NCBI RefSeq assembly: GCF_042678945.1
Contig: NZ_JBHTLM010000015.1
Coordinates: 1 to 64,000 of the forward strand
Length of the DNA stretch: 64,000 nucleotides
Direction: 5' to 3'
From: Fontibacillus puldeungensis
GTDB lineage: Bacteria; Bacillota; Bacilli; Paenibacillales; Paenibacillaceae
The translations under genes were made by a program, and so were the position numbers. Shown in pieces: positions 42,506 to 51,660 of this stretch (position 1 is the first letter of the stretch; every line of letters begins with the position of its first letter). The notes beneath the pieces were generated by a model. The model did no database searches and was not told where the DNA came from. It was given only the letters and a program-made list of their open reading frames with translations.

Positions 42506-43486
42506 TTAATCAGGCGTAACTTCTTCGGACAGTCTGGAAATCGTGTCCGGATGGAGCACGGACCCGATTCCTTCATCCGCTTCTACGCGTCTCCACTCAA
42601 TTCCGAAGTCAACGGGATCCGTACCCGCCTTTAATACATGAACAAAGGCCGGATCAGGGACGACGTTTTCATCCGGTATAACGAACAATTCCTGAGCATC
42701 GCTTGTGATCGGCCAGGCATGTTCAGGCCCCTGAGCAGCACCAATTGCAGCTTCGGCAGGTATGCTCGCCGCAGGAATCCCTTCCGGCTGAGCAGCCGTC
42801 AAATTCGGAATACTTGGAGGAACTGACGAAACAGCTGTTGCCGCAGAGACTTCATTTGCCGGAGCTTCGACTGGCACCCCAAGTGCCGTTGCGTCTGCCG
42901 GGCCAGTCAAAGTAAACTGTTCGGGACTGCTCTGTCCCGGTAATTCCTTAGGTAATATCGCACCGACCTGCTCTAACAACGAAACCGCATCGGCTGCCAG
43001 AGGAGCAACCGCTGCGCTGTCCGGACTCAAGTCAGGCCTTAAACCGCCTTCAGGCGTCAGGGACGCGGGACTACTCGGCTTCGCTTCTTTCGCTGGATTC
43101 CCTGCTTCTGGCCTTGCTCCGGGTCTATTAAGCGGCGGATGAACCATAGGCAGCGATATTTTACCTGATGCTGTTCGCGTCAGCCCCTTATTGCCTCGAG
43201 TTAGTTTCGATCTACCTCGAAGCATCCTCCGGCGAAGCAGCAGCTTCTTCCCCTGTCTTCTTTGCTTAATCCGTCTTTTCTTTCTAACAATTAAACGGGA
43301 TTTCCTTTGATTAAGCCTGTGATTCCTTTTCGGGCGTGTTCTTTTTTCCGGCTCGGTCACTACTACCGATACCTTGCCCATATCAATCGCTTTTGCTTTA
43401 CGCTTAAGGGCGCTTCCTTTTTTAATGGCCCGATGATGAGTCACAACGGTCAACTTGCTTTGAATACGGGGTAAACCAGCGCTCAT
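42506..43486 (-). CDS. Arg/Lys-rich protein with Pro/Ala-rich acidic C-terminus
   Basis: A 326-residue protein of two halves. Residues 25-110 are extremely basic (KKGSALKRKAKAIDMGK, RKKRRIKQRRQGKKLLLRRR) with hardly any acidic residues; residues 110-326 are Pro, Ala, Glu-rich and mostly disordered-looking, ending in short hydrophobic/acidic segments. No signal peptide. Its start overlaps the GT4 gene stop at 43483 (ATGA), so the two are co-translated. No enzyme motif seen. The basic half resembles the tails on glycosyltransferases at 52770, 56983, 59828 and 62674. Confidence 0.75.
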   Translation of the reverse strand: MSAGLPRIQSKLTVVTHHRAIKKGSALKRKAKAIDMGKVSVVVTEPEKRTRPKRNHRLNQRKSRLIVRKKRRIKQRRQGKKLLLRRRMLRGRSKLTRGNKGLTRTASGKISLPMVHPPLNRPGARPEAGNPAKEAKPSSPASLTPEGGLRPDLSPDSAAVAPLAADAVSLLEQVGAILPKELPGQSSPEQFTLTGPADATALGVPVEAPANEVSAATAVSSVPPSIPNLTAAQPEGIPAASIPAEAAIGAAQGPEHAWPITSDAQELFVIPDENVVPDPAFVHVLKAGTDPVDFGIEWRRVEADEGIGSVLHPDTISRLSEEVTPD

Positions 43487-44718
43487 ACTTTTGTTCCCTC
43501 CCTATATGAGGTGGGCGGTTTGGTTACAGCGTCATATACTTTCAGCGTTTTGTCCATCATCGTTTGAATCGACCAATGTTCCTTTGCCCACCGTTTAGCC
43601 TGCTCACCGAGTCGATTGTGCAATCGGCTATTCTCCAGCACCTTGCGAAGATTGCGGAACAGCGGTTCACTTTGCCCCGCGGGACACACCAAACCTGTAG
43701 CCCCGTGATTAACCATCTCAGGGATTCCGCCAGCATCGGATACTACCAGTGCCTTTCCGGCAATCTGCGCCTCTATTATGGAAAAGGGAAGATTATCCTG
43801 AAGACTTGGAAGAACAAAGACATCCGCTTGCTGGAGCAGCTCAGGTACATCCGCTCTCGATCCTAAAAACTGAACATGCTCGCTTAGTCCCATATGTTTG
43901 CTCTTCATCCTCAGTTCATTCTCCAGCGGACCATCTCCCAGCAGCCAGCACACCCAATCATCGCGGACCTCCTTCAGCATGGAGAGCGCTTCGAACAACA
44001 CCTTATGTCCCTTTACCTGCACCAAACGGGCAGGGCAAATCAACACTTTCTTTTCCGATTGTCCCTTTTCCTTTCTGGCTCGATTTATTCGCTGCTGAAA
44101 GGAAGCGATATCCATACCATAGGGGATCACTTGCAAATGCCTTCCAGGAACCGCAAATTCCGTCATGGCAAGAGCTTTAAGCCATTGGGTAGGGACGATG
44201 GTCGCGTTGCTTGACATCATTCCGTAAAACTCCTCCGCCGCCGCATATTTCCACGACAGCGTGTCTTTACCCGTTACTTCGCCAGTGTGAATAAACTCCG
44301 TAGCCAAACAGCCGTGGATCGTAGCCACCAGAGGGGTCCCTTTTGGCTTGACACGCCAGAGCGCCCGGGTCGATACGATATCCTGCGTATGAATCAGATC
44401 ATACTTCTGCAGACCGAAAGCCGAAACTGCAGCTTCAAAACAGTATCTTTCGATATCTCTCCACCTGATCCATGGATCAACGTGCTTCATCTGCTGCTCA
44501 TAATAGGCATAAACCTTCTCATAAAGTTGGTCCTTTATTTTGGCTTTCACCAAAGTCCGCCCGTTATTCGGCATATAGTAATGCTGCATATCTGGATGAT
44601 GGGCGAAGACATCCACTTGGTGGCCGAGCCGCGTAAGCTCGCTCTTCAGCATATCCACATACGTAGATACCCCGCCCACATGCGGTAAATAAAAATAGGT
44701 TGTCAACAGTATGTTCAT
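43483..44718 (-). CDS. Glycosyltransferase family 4 protein
   Basis: A 411-residue GT4 enzyme, closely related to the GT halves at 37666 and 40190: NILLTTYFYLPHVGGVSTYVD, HHPDMQHYYMPN, WRDIERYCFEAAV, HTQDIVSTRALWRV, VATIHGCLATEF, LICPARLVQVKGHKVLFEAL, LPSLQDNLPFSIIEAQIAGK. This is the plain version without an accessory domain. First gene of the minus-strand block, divergent from the UDP-sugar dehydrogenase. CATAGAATA (44750-44758, minus) about 35 bp upstream looks like a sigma-K -10 box, without a good -35. Confidence 0.92.
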   Translation of the reverse strand: MNILLTTYFYLPHVGGVSTYVDMLKSELTRLGHQVDVFAHHPDMQHYYMPNNGRTLVKAKIKDQLYEKVYAYYEQQMKHVDPWIRWRDIERYCFEAAVSAFGLQKYDLIHTQDIVSTRALWRVKPKGTPLVATIHGCLATEFIHTGEVTGKDTLSWKYAAAEEFYGMMSSNATIVPTQWLKALAMTEFAVPGRHLQVIPYGMDIASFQQRINRARKEKGQSEKKVLICPARLVQVKGHKVLFEALSMLKEVRDDWVCWLLGDGPLENELRMKSKHMGLSEHVQFLGSRADVPELLQQADVFVLPSLQDNLPFSIIEAQIAGKALVVSDAGGIPEMVNHGATGLVCPAGQSEPLFRNLRKVLENSRLHNRLGEQAKRWAKEHWSIQTMMDKTLKVYDAVTKPPTSYREGTKV

Positions 44719-44949
44719 GCTCCCAGCCCTTCCTTATCGGAACTCGCTTTATTCTATGTATTTACCCACTCATCCGACAGGGACATTTAACTATTTCGCA
44801 AAAGGATGAGCACGGCGCATTCCTCTATACGAATCTATTTACCCGGCATGATATACTACCATTTTTTCTATTACGGGTACTTCTATCTATATCAATGAAA
44901 GACTCTCCTGAGTAGGATATACCGACTACAAGAAAAGGAGTGAAAACAT

Positions 44950-46227
44950 ATGAATCAGGCAAAAGCCAGCATCGCCGTAATCGGACTTGGTTACGTCGGA
45001 CTACCTTTAGCTGCCCTGTTCTTAGAGAGTGGTCATACTGTCTATGGAATTGATGTAGATGCTAGTAAAATTGCCAAACTAAAAAGCCAGCAGAGCTATC
45101 TATCCGATTTTACCTCAAAGGATATTCGAGCGATGTTTGCTGGCGGCCGATTCCACGTCAGTGAATCTTTTCGTGAGATTGACCGTGCCGACGCCATCAT
45201 CATTTGTGTGCCTACCCCGCTGAACGCACAGTTTGAGCCGGATCTAACTTATGTACGAAGCGCGATGAAGAACGTATTGCCTTATTTGCGCAAAGGGCAT
45301 TTAGTCGTATTGGAAAGCTCGACTTACCCCGGTACGACGGAGGAGGAGCTGCTCCCGATGATCCAGTCAACAGGACTAGTGATCGGTCAATCCGTGTTTC
45401 TAGCCTATTCGCCTGAGCGTATCGATCCAGGGCCGCATCAAAGCTCCCTGCAGCTTATTCCGAAAGTGCTTGGAGGGGTCACGGAAAAATGCACTGAAAC
45501 GGCCAAAGCAGTATATGGAAGCATATTTAACGAGGTAGTCGTCGTTTCCTCCCCCCGTGTCGCAGAGTTTACGAAGCTATTGGAAAACTGCCAAAGGCTC
45601 ATCAACATTTCCTTCATAAACGAGTTGGCCGTCGTCTCCAAGAAGATGGACATCAACCTGTGGGAAGCTATTGAGGCCGCCAGCACAAAGCCATACGGCT
45701 TTACGCCTTACTATCCCGGGCCCGGAATCGGCGGACACTGCATTCCGGTAGACCCTCTTTACTTGCAATGGAAGGCAAAACAGTATGGCATTGATCTCAA
45801 GTTCATCGATTTGGCGCATCAGGTCAATGAGTCTATGCCGGATTACGTCGCGCAAAAGGTTAGTCAACACTTGGCTGCTCTAAAACCACTCAATGAAAGC
45901 AAAGTGTTTGTTCTCGGGGTCACCTATAAAAAAGACGTTAATGATCTGCGCGAATCGTCCGCGATTCCTATTATTGAGAAGCTCCTTGCCGCAGGCATCA
46001 AGGTAAGCTTCCACGATCCCTTTATCAACCGAATCGAAGTAAGTGGACATAGCCTGGACGGAATCGCACTTACCAAACGGAACATTCAACAGCATGACTG
46101 CCTGTTGATTTTGACCGATCACTCCTCAATTTCCTATGGATCCCTTGCCTCGTTCTCTCATCTTATTTTTGACACCCGCAACGCTATGAAAATGATTGAG
46201 GACCGGAAAAATATCATTTTGATTTGA
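44950..46227 (+). CDS. Nucleotide sugar dehydrogenase (UDP-N-acetylhexosamine 6-dehydrogenase type)
   Basis: A 425-residue UDP-sugar C6 dehydrogenase making a uronic acid by two NAD-dependent oxidations. NAD-binding IAVIGLGYVGLPLAALFLESG, then STYPGTTEEELLP, YSPERIDPG (typical of the N-acetylhexosamine-uronate subgroup such as WbpA, WbpO and VipA) and the catalytic Cys in GPGIGGHCIPVDPLYLQWK. AAGGAGTG precedes the ATG. First of three genes that supply nucleotide sugars. Which sugar it oxidises cannot be fixed from sequence. Confidence 0.93.
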   Translation: MNQAKASIAVIGLGYVGLPLAALFLESGHTVYGIDVDASKIAKLKSQQSYLSDFTSKDIRAMFAGGRFHVSESFREIDRADAIIICVPTPLNAQFEPDLTYVRSAMKNVLPYLRKGHLVVLESSTYPGTTEEELLPMIQSTGLVIGQSVFLAYSPERIDPGPHQSSLQLIPKVLGGVTEKCTETAKAVYGSIFNEVVVVSSPRVAEFTKLLENCQRLINISFINELAVVSKKMDINLWEAIEAASTKPYGFTPYYPGPGIGGHCIPVDPLYLQWKAKQYGIDLKFIDLAHQVNESMPDYVAQKVSQHLAALKPLNESKVFVLGVTYKKDVNDLRESSAIPIIEKLLAAGIKVSFHDPFINRIEVSGHSLDGIALTKRNIQQHDCLLILTDHSSISYGSLASFSHLIFDTRNAMKMIEDRKNIILI

Positions 46228-46254
46228 TAACAGACCAATCGAGGTGAAACCTAA

Positions 46255-47232
46255 ATGAATATTCTGGTAACCGGTGGGGCCGGGTTTATTGGCTCCCATC
46301 TGGTAGAACGCCTGCTGCAGCATGGGCACAACGTATGGACACTGGACGATATGTCTACCGGTAACCTGCATTTTTTGGACGAAGCTACCGAAAATAACCG
46401 TCATTCCATGATTTATGGCTCAGTCACCGACAAGTATTTGCTTAAGGAACTGATGGAACATTGCGATGTTGTTTTTCACTTGGCGGCGGTGCTTGGTGTG
46501 AAAAATACGGTAGAGAATCCACTAAAGGTCATTGAGGGCAACATCGACGGAACTCGAAACATTCTGGAGCTCGCTTATCATAACAAGATGAAAGTTGTGT
46601 TTGCTTCTACTTCGGAAATATATGGAAAAAATAGCCAAATCCCTTTCGGGGAAGATGCTGATCGCGTTTTAGGCGCTCCTTCCATCCATCGCTGGTGTTA
46701 TGCAACGGCCAAAGCGATCGATGAGCATCTATGCTTTGCATATGCCGAGAAAGGGCTTCGCGTCTCCGTAGTTAGATACTTCAATGCCTATGGCCCAAGA
46801 CAAACCTCTTCCCAATACGGAGGAGTCGTAGCGCGTTTCATAAAAGCGGCGCTTCTCAATCAGCCACTGGAGGTTTACCATGACGGCTCTCAAATTCGCT
46901 GCTTTACTTTTATACGGGACACAGTGGAGGGTACACTTTCCGCAATGGGCAATCATGCGAATGGACAGGCGTTTAATATCGGCTCCGAGCACGCGATCGC
47001 AATTCGCGATTTAGCGCATAAAATTAAGGATTTGACCGGTTCCTCATCACCTATCGTTTACATTCCTTACGCTACGGCCTACGGCCCTGGGTATGAGGAT
47101 ATGCCCGTAAGAATGCCGGATTTGACCCGATCCCGGAGCATCTTGCATTACGATCCATCCGTTTCCCTTGAAGAGGGCCTTAAAATGTCCATTGAATGGT
47201 TCAAACAGCAGATGAAGGATGAGGGGATGTAA
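46255..47232 (+). CDS. NAD-dependent epimerase/dehydratase (nucleotide sugar)
   Basis: Extended SDR enzyme of 325 residues: NAD-binding ILVTGGAGFIGSHLVERLLQ, active-site STSEIYG and YATAK, and YFNAYGPRQTS. It resembles UDP-glucuronate decarboxylases and dTDP/GDP sugar dehydratases. AGGTGAAACC lies upstream. It overlaps or abuts the next gene. A role on the uronic acid made by the upstream dehydrogenase is likely (4-epimerase or decarboxylase). Confidence 0.88.
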   Translation: MNILVTGGAGFIGSHLVERLLQHGHNVWTLDDMSTGNLHFLDEATENNRHSMIYGSVTDKYLLKELMEHCDVVFHLAAVLGVKNTVENPLKVIEGNIDGTRNILELAYHNKMKVVFASTSEIYGKNSQIPFGEDADRVLGAPSIHRWCYATAKAIDEHLCFAYAEKGLRVSVVRYFNAYGPRQTSSQYGGVVARFIKAALLNQPLEVYHDGSQIRCFTFIRDTVEGTLSAMGNHANGQAFNIGSEHAIAIRDLAHKIKDLTGSSSPIVYIPYATAYGPGYEDMPVRMPDLTRSRSILHYDPSVSLEEGLKMSIEWFKQQMKDEGM

Positions 47233-48150
47233 ATGAAGGCTATCGTTACCGGCGGTGCAGGATTCATCGGCTCCCATCTGGTTGAAGCCCTTATCGCTGA
47301 AGGTGCTGAGGTCCATGTCATCGACAACCTGTCAACGGGCAACATCAATTATCTGCCCAAGGGTGCTTCACTACATCCTTTGGACATTCAAAGCGAGAAG
47401 GCTGCCGATACAATCAGGCAGCTTTCTCCCGATATCGTTTTTCACCATGCGGCTCAGGTCGATGTTCAGCGCTCCGTGATGGATCCCGGCTATGACGCCG
47501 CCATCAATATCGCAGGAACCGCAAATATCCTGCAGGCTTGTGTCCACTCGGGGGTAAAAAAGATCGTTTACGCTTCCTCCTGCGCTGTTTACGGGGAGCC
47601 GAAAACCGCCCTCATTCACGAGCAGGACCCTGTGCAGCCGATCTCCTTCTACGGAATTTCAAAGTATACGCCTGAAGCTTATTTACGGGTATTCCACCAA
47701 CTTTACGGTCTGAACTATACGATTTTGCGTTATGCCAATGTTTATGGACCTAGACAGACCCCTAAGGGAGAGGGAGGTGTCGTGTCAATCTTCCTGGATC
47801 GAATTCGCAAGGGTACTCCGCTCGTGGTTTATGGGGACGGTGAGCAGACCCGCGACTTCGTGTATGTCAAGGATGTGGTCAGGGCGAATCTCGCTGCAGC
47901 GCACCAAGGTGACAGTCAAATTATTCAAGTTGGGACGGCGCTCCCGACTTCGGTAAATGAGCTTTTAAGTTCACTCCAACGTATTCATGGAGAGCAGCTG
48001 CACGCCGTCCATCGGCCTGAACGCCCTGGGGATATTCGGCATAGCTGTCTGAGCAACATCCTCGCCTACAAGGTTCTCGGCTGGAAACCGAGATACGACA
48101 TTAACCGCGGATTGCAGGAAACGTATCAGTATGTGATGAACCAGTACTGA
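47233..48150 (+). CDS. UDP-hexose 4-epimerase-like SDR protein
   Basis: A 305-residue GalE-like extended SDR: KAIVTGGAGFIGSHLVEALI, ASSCAVYGEP, active-site YGISK, ANVYGPRQTPKGEGGV. It starts directly after the previous stop and ends at a bidirectional terminator. It probably interconverts UDP-HexNAc(A) epimers at C4 for the surface glycan. Confidence 0.88.
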   Translation: MKAIVTGGAGFIGSHLVEALIAEGAEVHVIDNLSTGNINYLPKGASLHPLDIQSEKAADTIRQLSPDIVFHHAAQVDVQRSVMDPGYDAAINIAGTANILQACVHSGVKKIVYASSCAVYGEPKTALIHEQDPVQPISFYGISKYTPEAYLRVFHQLYGLNYTILRYANVYGPRQTPKGEGGVVSIFLDRIRKGTPLVVYGDGEQTRDFVYVKDVVRANLAAAHQGDSQIIQVGTALPTSVNELLSSLQRIHGEQLHAVHRPERPGDIRHSCLSNILAYKVLGWKPRYDINRGLQETYQYVMNQY

Positions 48151-48157
48151 AACCTAT

Positions 48158-48206
48158 GAAAAACAACTAGGCTGCCACGGCGATCCAAGCAGCCCAGTTG
48201 TTTTTC
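48158..48206. terminator. Bidirectional terminator between convergent genes
   Basis: GAAAAACAACT..GGCTGC and GCAGCC..AGTTGTTTTTC form a long stem with A-rich and T-rich outer arms, fitting termination on both strands. Confidence 0.93.
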
Positions 48207-48927
48207 AAATATTCATCCGAGATAGGATTTGCGTCATCGATTCCCTAAAGCGGTTCTGTGTGAACGCGTATTCCTGCTGGATTTGTTCTCGGTGCTGCAA
48301 CGTTCCCATTCCATCATGCCAGCGGTAAGCCGTTAGCGACTCGTTCAGGAAAGGAAAATGGACCCCTTTCTGTATCACCCTATACCAGAAGTCCAAATCA
48401 TGAGTATATGGGAGCGATTCGTCAAATAAACCTACACTGGAAAACAGGTCCCTTCGCATCATGACGGTACAGCCGTTCACCGGATTCGCATTTAGAAAGG
48501 AGCGATAAAACATAGTAGTGCTGCGTAGCATGTTCGCCGGCGCAACGTTGTATTGCGTTACGTTTCCGCCGCCGTCGATATAATGAAAATTGGTGTGGGA
48601 TATGGCTGCGCTCTGCTGCTGCATAAACGAGACCTGCCGACTGATTTTCTCCGGATAAAATAAATCATCCGAGCTGAGCCAGGCGATATATTCCCCGCTC
48701 GCGTGCCGTATACCGTGGTTGAGAGCGGAAGCCGTCCCGCCATTCGCTTTCCCGAGATAATGGATGTAAGGGCGATAAGGGGCTAACCGCTTTGTATGGC
48801 AGGTGGACCCGTCATCAACGACGATGATTTCGACCGGGTTGTAAGTTTGCTGCAGCGCGCTGTTTACGGCCTGCTCTACGTACGGGCAATTGTAAAAAGG
48901 AATAATTACCGTAACCTTCGGTCTCAT
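48205..48927 (-). CDS. Glycosyltransferase family 2 protein
   Basis: A 240-residue GT-A enzyme: KVTVIIPFYNCPYVEQAVNS, IEIIVVDDGSTCHTKRL-like block, AWLSSDDLFYPEKI (DxD-like), NPVNGCTVMMRRDLF. The ATG at 48927 overlaps the stop of the upstream SDR gene in ATGA, which sets the start; a longer frame to 49086 would overlap that gene and has no GT similarity. Last gene of the 56.6-48.2 kb run. Confidence 0.9.
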   Translation of the reverse strand: MRPKVTVIIPFYNCPYVEQAVNSALQQTYNPVEIIVVDDGSTCHTKRLAPYRPYIHYLGKANGGTASALNHGIRHASGEYIAWLSSDDLFYPEKISRQVSFMQQQSAAISHTNFHYIDGGGNVTQYNVAPANMLRSTTMFYRSFLNANPVNGCTVMMRRDLFSSVGLFDESLPYTHDLDFWYRVIQKGVHFPFLNESLTAYRWHDGMGTLQHREQIQQEYAFTQNRFRESMTQILSRMNI

Positions 48928-49868
48928 CGGAGTTCTCCTTTCGTACCACGAAAATAGTTCATAACATCGTTTAATGAAGTCTGAAATGGAATAAGCGGTC
49001 TCCAGCCCAGTCCCTGTAAAAAGGATGGCAGCACCGGCGCAAGGTTCCCGTCCGGCGGCGCTGCGGCTGTGTCCGAATCCCCCCACTCCAGATTAATCCG
49101 GCCTTTTGCGATTCTCTGAATCACTTCAGCCACCTCCTGAAGGGTACGCTCCACTCCGCTGCATACCGGATACTCCTTTCCGCTATCCCCGTAAGCAAGC
49201 AGATAGCCATACGCCCGGACAGCGTCGCGCACATCGAGAAAATCCCGCCTTCCTGATCTCGATGACAGCCGGAAAGGCTCCCCTGCTGTTCCAAGCTCCG
49301 CTTGAGCCAGCCTGCGGCCGAGCAGGGAGCAGATTCCCGTGGAAGGACCTGGGCCGATCAAATTAGACGGCTCCGCAACCATAACATCTTGGCCGAACAG
49401 TCCATTCCAAGAAAGGGAAAGCACCTTTTGCAGGCTTTTACTCAGACTATAGGGATGAGGCGGACGGTAGGGCGGCCCCAGCGGGACGGATAAACGGGAC
49501 CCTGCCACTAGCACGCGGCATGCTGAATTTGCTCTCAGTGCTTCAAGCAGGTACAGGAGGGAGAAAACATTGGTTTCCATATACAGCAGCGGATTGTTCC
49601 AGGATTCGGGGACCGAGTTCTTCCCTCCGAGATGCAGCACGTAATGAGGTGCTATTTTCTGAACGACTTCGGTGATCTGACGTGGATCAAGCAAATCGCA
49701 CGCATAGTAGCGAACCCCGGGGAAATCGCTATCCGGGAGCGTTTTGTGAGTGAGACCGGCTACCTGCATGCCAAGATTGGCAAAATATCGACAAGCGTGC
49801 ATTCCGGTAAAGCCCGTGGCGCCTGTAATGAGAATTACGCGACCACGGAGCGTTTTTCCCTCATCCAT
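48924..49868 (-). CDS. NAD-dependent epimerase (GDP-4-keto-6-deoxymannose reductase-like)
   Basis: A 314-residue extended SDR: LITGATGFTGMHACRYF, HLGGKNSVPESW, YSLSK and DFLDVRDAVRAYGYLL, similar to Rmd-type reductases. ATG 49868 follows AAGGAG and overlaps the preceding gene by 34 bases. It may reduce a 4-keto-6-deoxy nucleotide sugar. Some typical Rmd residues are replaced, so the base donor is uncertain. Confidence 0.82.
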   Translation of the reverse strand: MDEGKTLRGRVILITGATGFTGMHACRYFANLGMQVAGLTHKTLPDSDFPGVRYYACDLLDPRQITEVVQKIAPHYVLHLGGKNSVPESWNNPLLYMETNVFSLLYLLEALRANSACRVLVAGSRLSVPLGPPYRPPHPYSLSKSLQKVLSLSWNGLFGQDVMVAEPSNLIGPGPSTGICSLLGRRLAQAELGTAGEPFRLSSRSGRRDFLDVRDAVRAYGYLLAYGDSGKEYPVCSGVERTLQEVAEVIQRIAKGRINLEWGDSDTAAAPPDGNLAPVLPSFLQGLGWRPLIPFQTSLNDVMNYFRGTKGELR

Positions 49869-50677
49869 TGTTCCAACTCCTTCAGCATATCCCGGTAATG
49901 CGGCACCTCATAGCTCCAATCGCTCCGGGTCTGCACCAGGGTCCGGTCCTGAACCGGCTCTTCGCTCGGTAATACGTTTACCCCTTGCAGACCCCATATC
50001 TCCTGAAGCAAAAGCAGCAGGTCATGCTTGCTAATGGCTTCAGGGTGTGCAAGATGGATGAGACCCGACACAGAGGAGGTGAGGAGAGCGTCGATCGCTT
50101 TTGCCAGCTCAAGCGTAGTTACGCCGTTCCACATCACTTTGCGGTATCCTGAAACGGTTCCTTGACAGTGCATAAACCACTCCATTAGGCCAATACCGCC
50201 TGTGCGGATCTCAGGCCCGATGATCGAGGTGCGAACCGTCACATGACGTGGCGCCCGGACCTCACCGAGCGCTTTCGTCAATGCGTACACACTGGTTCCA
50301 TCCGGCATGTCATCCTCGCGGTAGCAGCCGCGGTTTCCTGAAAATACGCAGTCCGTACTGATATGGATCAGCCTTGAGCCGACTTGATCCGCAGTTCGGG
50401 CAAGGCGGTGCGGCAGAAAGCCATTAATGTGATACGCACCGACTCTATCCTTTTCCGCAAACTGATTCAATATGCCGATCGCATTGATCATCACATCCGG
50501 CCGCACCGCCTCTACGACCTTCTCAACCATCATGCAGTCCGAAGCGTCAACGACGAGCGCACTGGAATCAAGCGGATCCCGGCTTGTGTAAAATACGGTA
50601 TGGCGGCCCTGACGCTTGAAATACTCCACGAGCATGTGGCCGGCCATCCCGTTTCCGCCCAAGATTAACAGCTTCAT
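49835..50677 (-). CDS. RmlD-like SDR reductase (QnlA/WbvR type)
   Basis: A 280-residue short-chain reductase: LLILGGNGMAGHMLVEYFK, the catalytic STDCVFSGNRG and YALTK. It resembles RmlD, and the RmlD homologues (QnlA, WbvR) that reduce the 4-keto intermediate of L-6-deoxy-N-acetylhexosamines. It lacks the cupin domain of CapF/FnlB, so UDP-L-QuiNAc or UDP-L-RhaNAc seem likelier products than UDP-L-FucNAc. Between the dehydratase (50674) and the Rmd-like gene, with ATGA overlap. Confidence 0.85.
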   Translation of the reverse strand: MKLLILGGNGMAGHMLVEYFKRQGRHTVFYTSRDPLDSSALVVDASDCMMVEKVVEAVRPDVMINAIGILNQFAEKDRVGAYHINGFLPHRLARTADQVGSRLIHISTDCVFSGNRGCYREDDMPDGTSVYALTKALGEVRAPRHVTVRTSIIGPEIRTGGIGLMEWFMHCQGTVSGYRKVMWNGVTTLELAKAIDALLTSSVSGLIHLAHPEAISKHDLLLLLQEIWGLQGVNVLPSEEPVQDRTLVQTRSDWSYEVPHYRDMLKELEQWMREKRSVVA

Positions 50678-51660
50678 GACAGGAACCCCCCACGCTGCAG
50701 GATTTTCCGAATCTCCTCTTTCGTCATCAGGTTATGAGCGGAGCTGAAGCTGCTGAAGGAGACGTGCGGGCAATGCTTGTAATGCTCCTTAAGCTCAGGG
50801 ATGTTAATCGTTGGTAGAATGACAAGGTACTGCTCGTCATAAACGACTGTAGACAGGCTTTCAAACTCGCTCATCAAAATTTCGTGGATTTTCTCCCCGG
50901 GACGAATTCCTCGCTCTACAAGCCTTACATCCTGCAGGCCGGAATCCTCGATCAGCACCTCCGCCAGATCGACGATTCGGCAGGTCGGCATCGTCATGAC
51001 GAAGATTTCCCCGCCCAGGCTTTCAACCGATGCCTTAAACAGCAAAGAGATGGCATCCGGCAACGTAAGGAAGAAACGGGTCATATTGATGTCCGTAATG
51101 GAAACCTCGCCTTTTTGACGGATTTGATCCTTGAATAGATGGACGACGCTGCCATTCGTCCCCAGCACATTGCCGCCGCGCACCGTAACGAACCGCGTTT
51201 TCCCGCGGAGCAGGTTCGCATATACGATCAATTTTTCGCCTATGGCCTTGGTCATGCCGTAAAAGTTCGACGGATTGGCAGCCTTGTCGGTCGAAATATA
51301 TATCAACTTCTCCACATTGTTCTCAATCGCCGCTTCGATCACATTTTGCGTGCCGATCACATTCGTCTTCAGCGCCTCGTAGGGCTGATCCTCGCAGACC
51401 GGTACATGCTTCAGAGCCGCAAGATGGAACACGTAATCGACGCCCTGACAGGCTGTTAACAGCGCCTCTTTGTCGCGAATATCTCCAATGCAAAAGCTAA
51501 GCCGCTCATTCTCAAATTCCCGGCTCATCGCCACCTGAGTAGACTCGCTTCTGGAATAGATGATGACCTCACGCGGCTGCTGTGGGAGAAGCTGCGCAAC
51601 TAGCTCATGTCCCCAAGAACCGGTGCCGCCGGTGACCAAAATACGTTTATTTTCAAACAT
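50674..51660 (-). CDS. UDP-GlcNAc 4,6-dehydratase family protein (FnlA/PseB/CapE-like)
   Basis: A 328-residue dehydratase: KRILVTGGTGSWGHELVAQLL, HLAALKHVPVCEDQPYEA, the block STDKAANPSNFYGMTKAIGE with a YxxxK pair, RGGNVLGTNGSV and DINMTRFFLT. This family removes water from UDP-GlcNAc to give a 4-keto-6-deoxy sugar, often with C5 inversion. The start is ATG 51660, inside the end of the upstream gene behind GGAGGG; the longer frame to 51690 is less likely. Together with the neighbours (WecB-like, RmlD-like) it matches UDP-L-QuiNAc/L-FucNAc pathways. Confidence 0.9.
   Translation of the reverse strand: MFENKRILVTGGTGSWGHELVAQLLPQQPREVIIYSRSESTQVAMSREFENERLSFCIGDIRDKEALLTACQGVDYVFHLAALKHVPVCEDQPYEALKTNVIGTQNVIEAAIENNVEKLIYISTDKAANPSNFYGMTKAIGEKLIVYANLLRGKTRFVTVRGGNVLGTNGSVVHLFKDQIRQKGEVSITDINMTRFFLTLPDAISLLFKASVESLGGEIFVMTMPTCRIVDLAEVLIEDSGLQDVRLVERGIRPGEKIHEILMSEFESLSTVVYDEQYLVILPTINIPELKEHYKHCPHVSFSSFSSAHNLMTKEEIRKILQRGGFLS

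Noticed and set aside
48927..49086. Extended N-terminus for the GT2 gene at 48205
   Set aside because: The extra 53 residues overlap the upstream SDR gene and lack GT similarity; ATGA coupling supports the shorter start.
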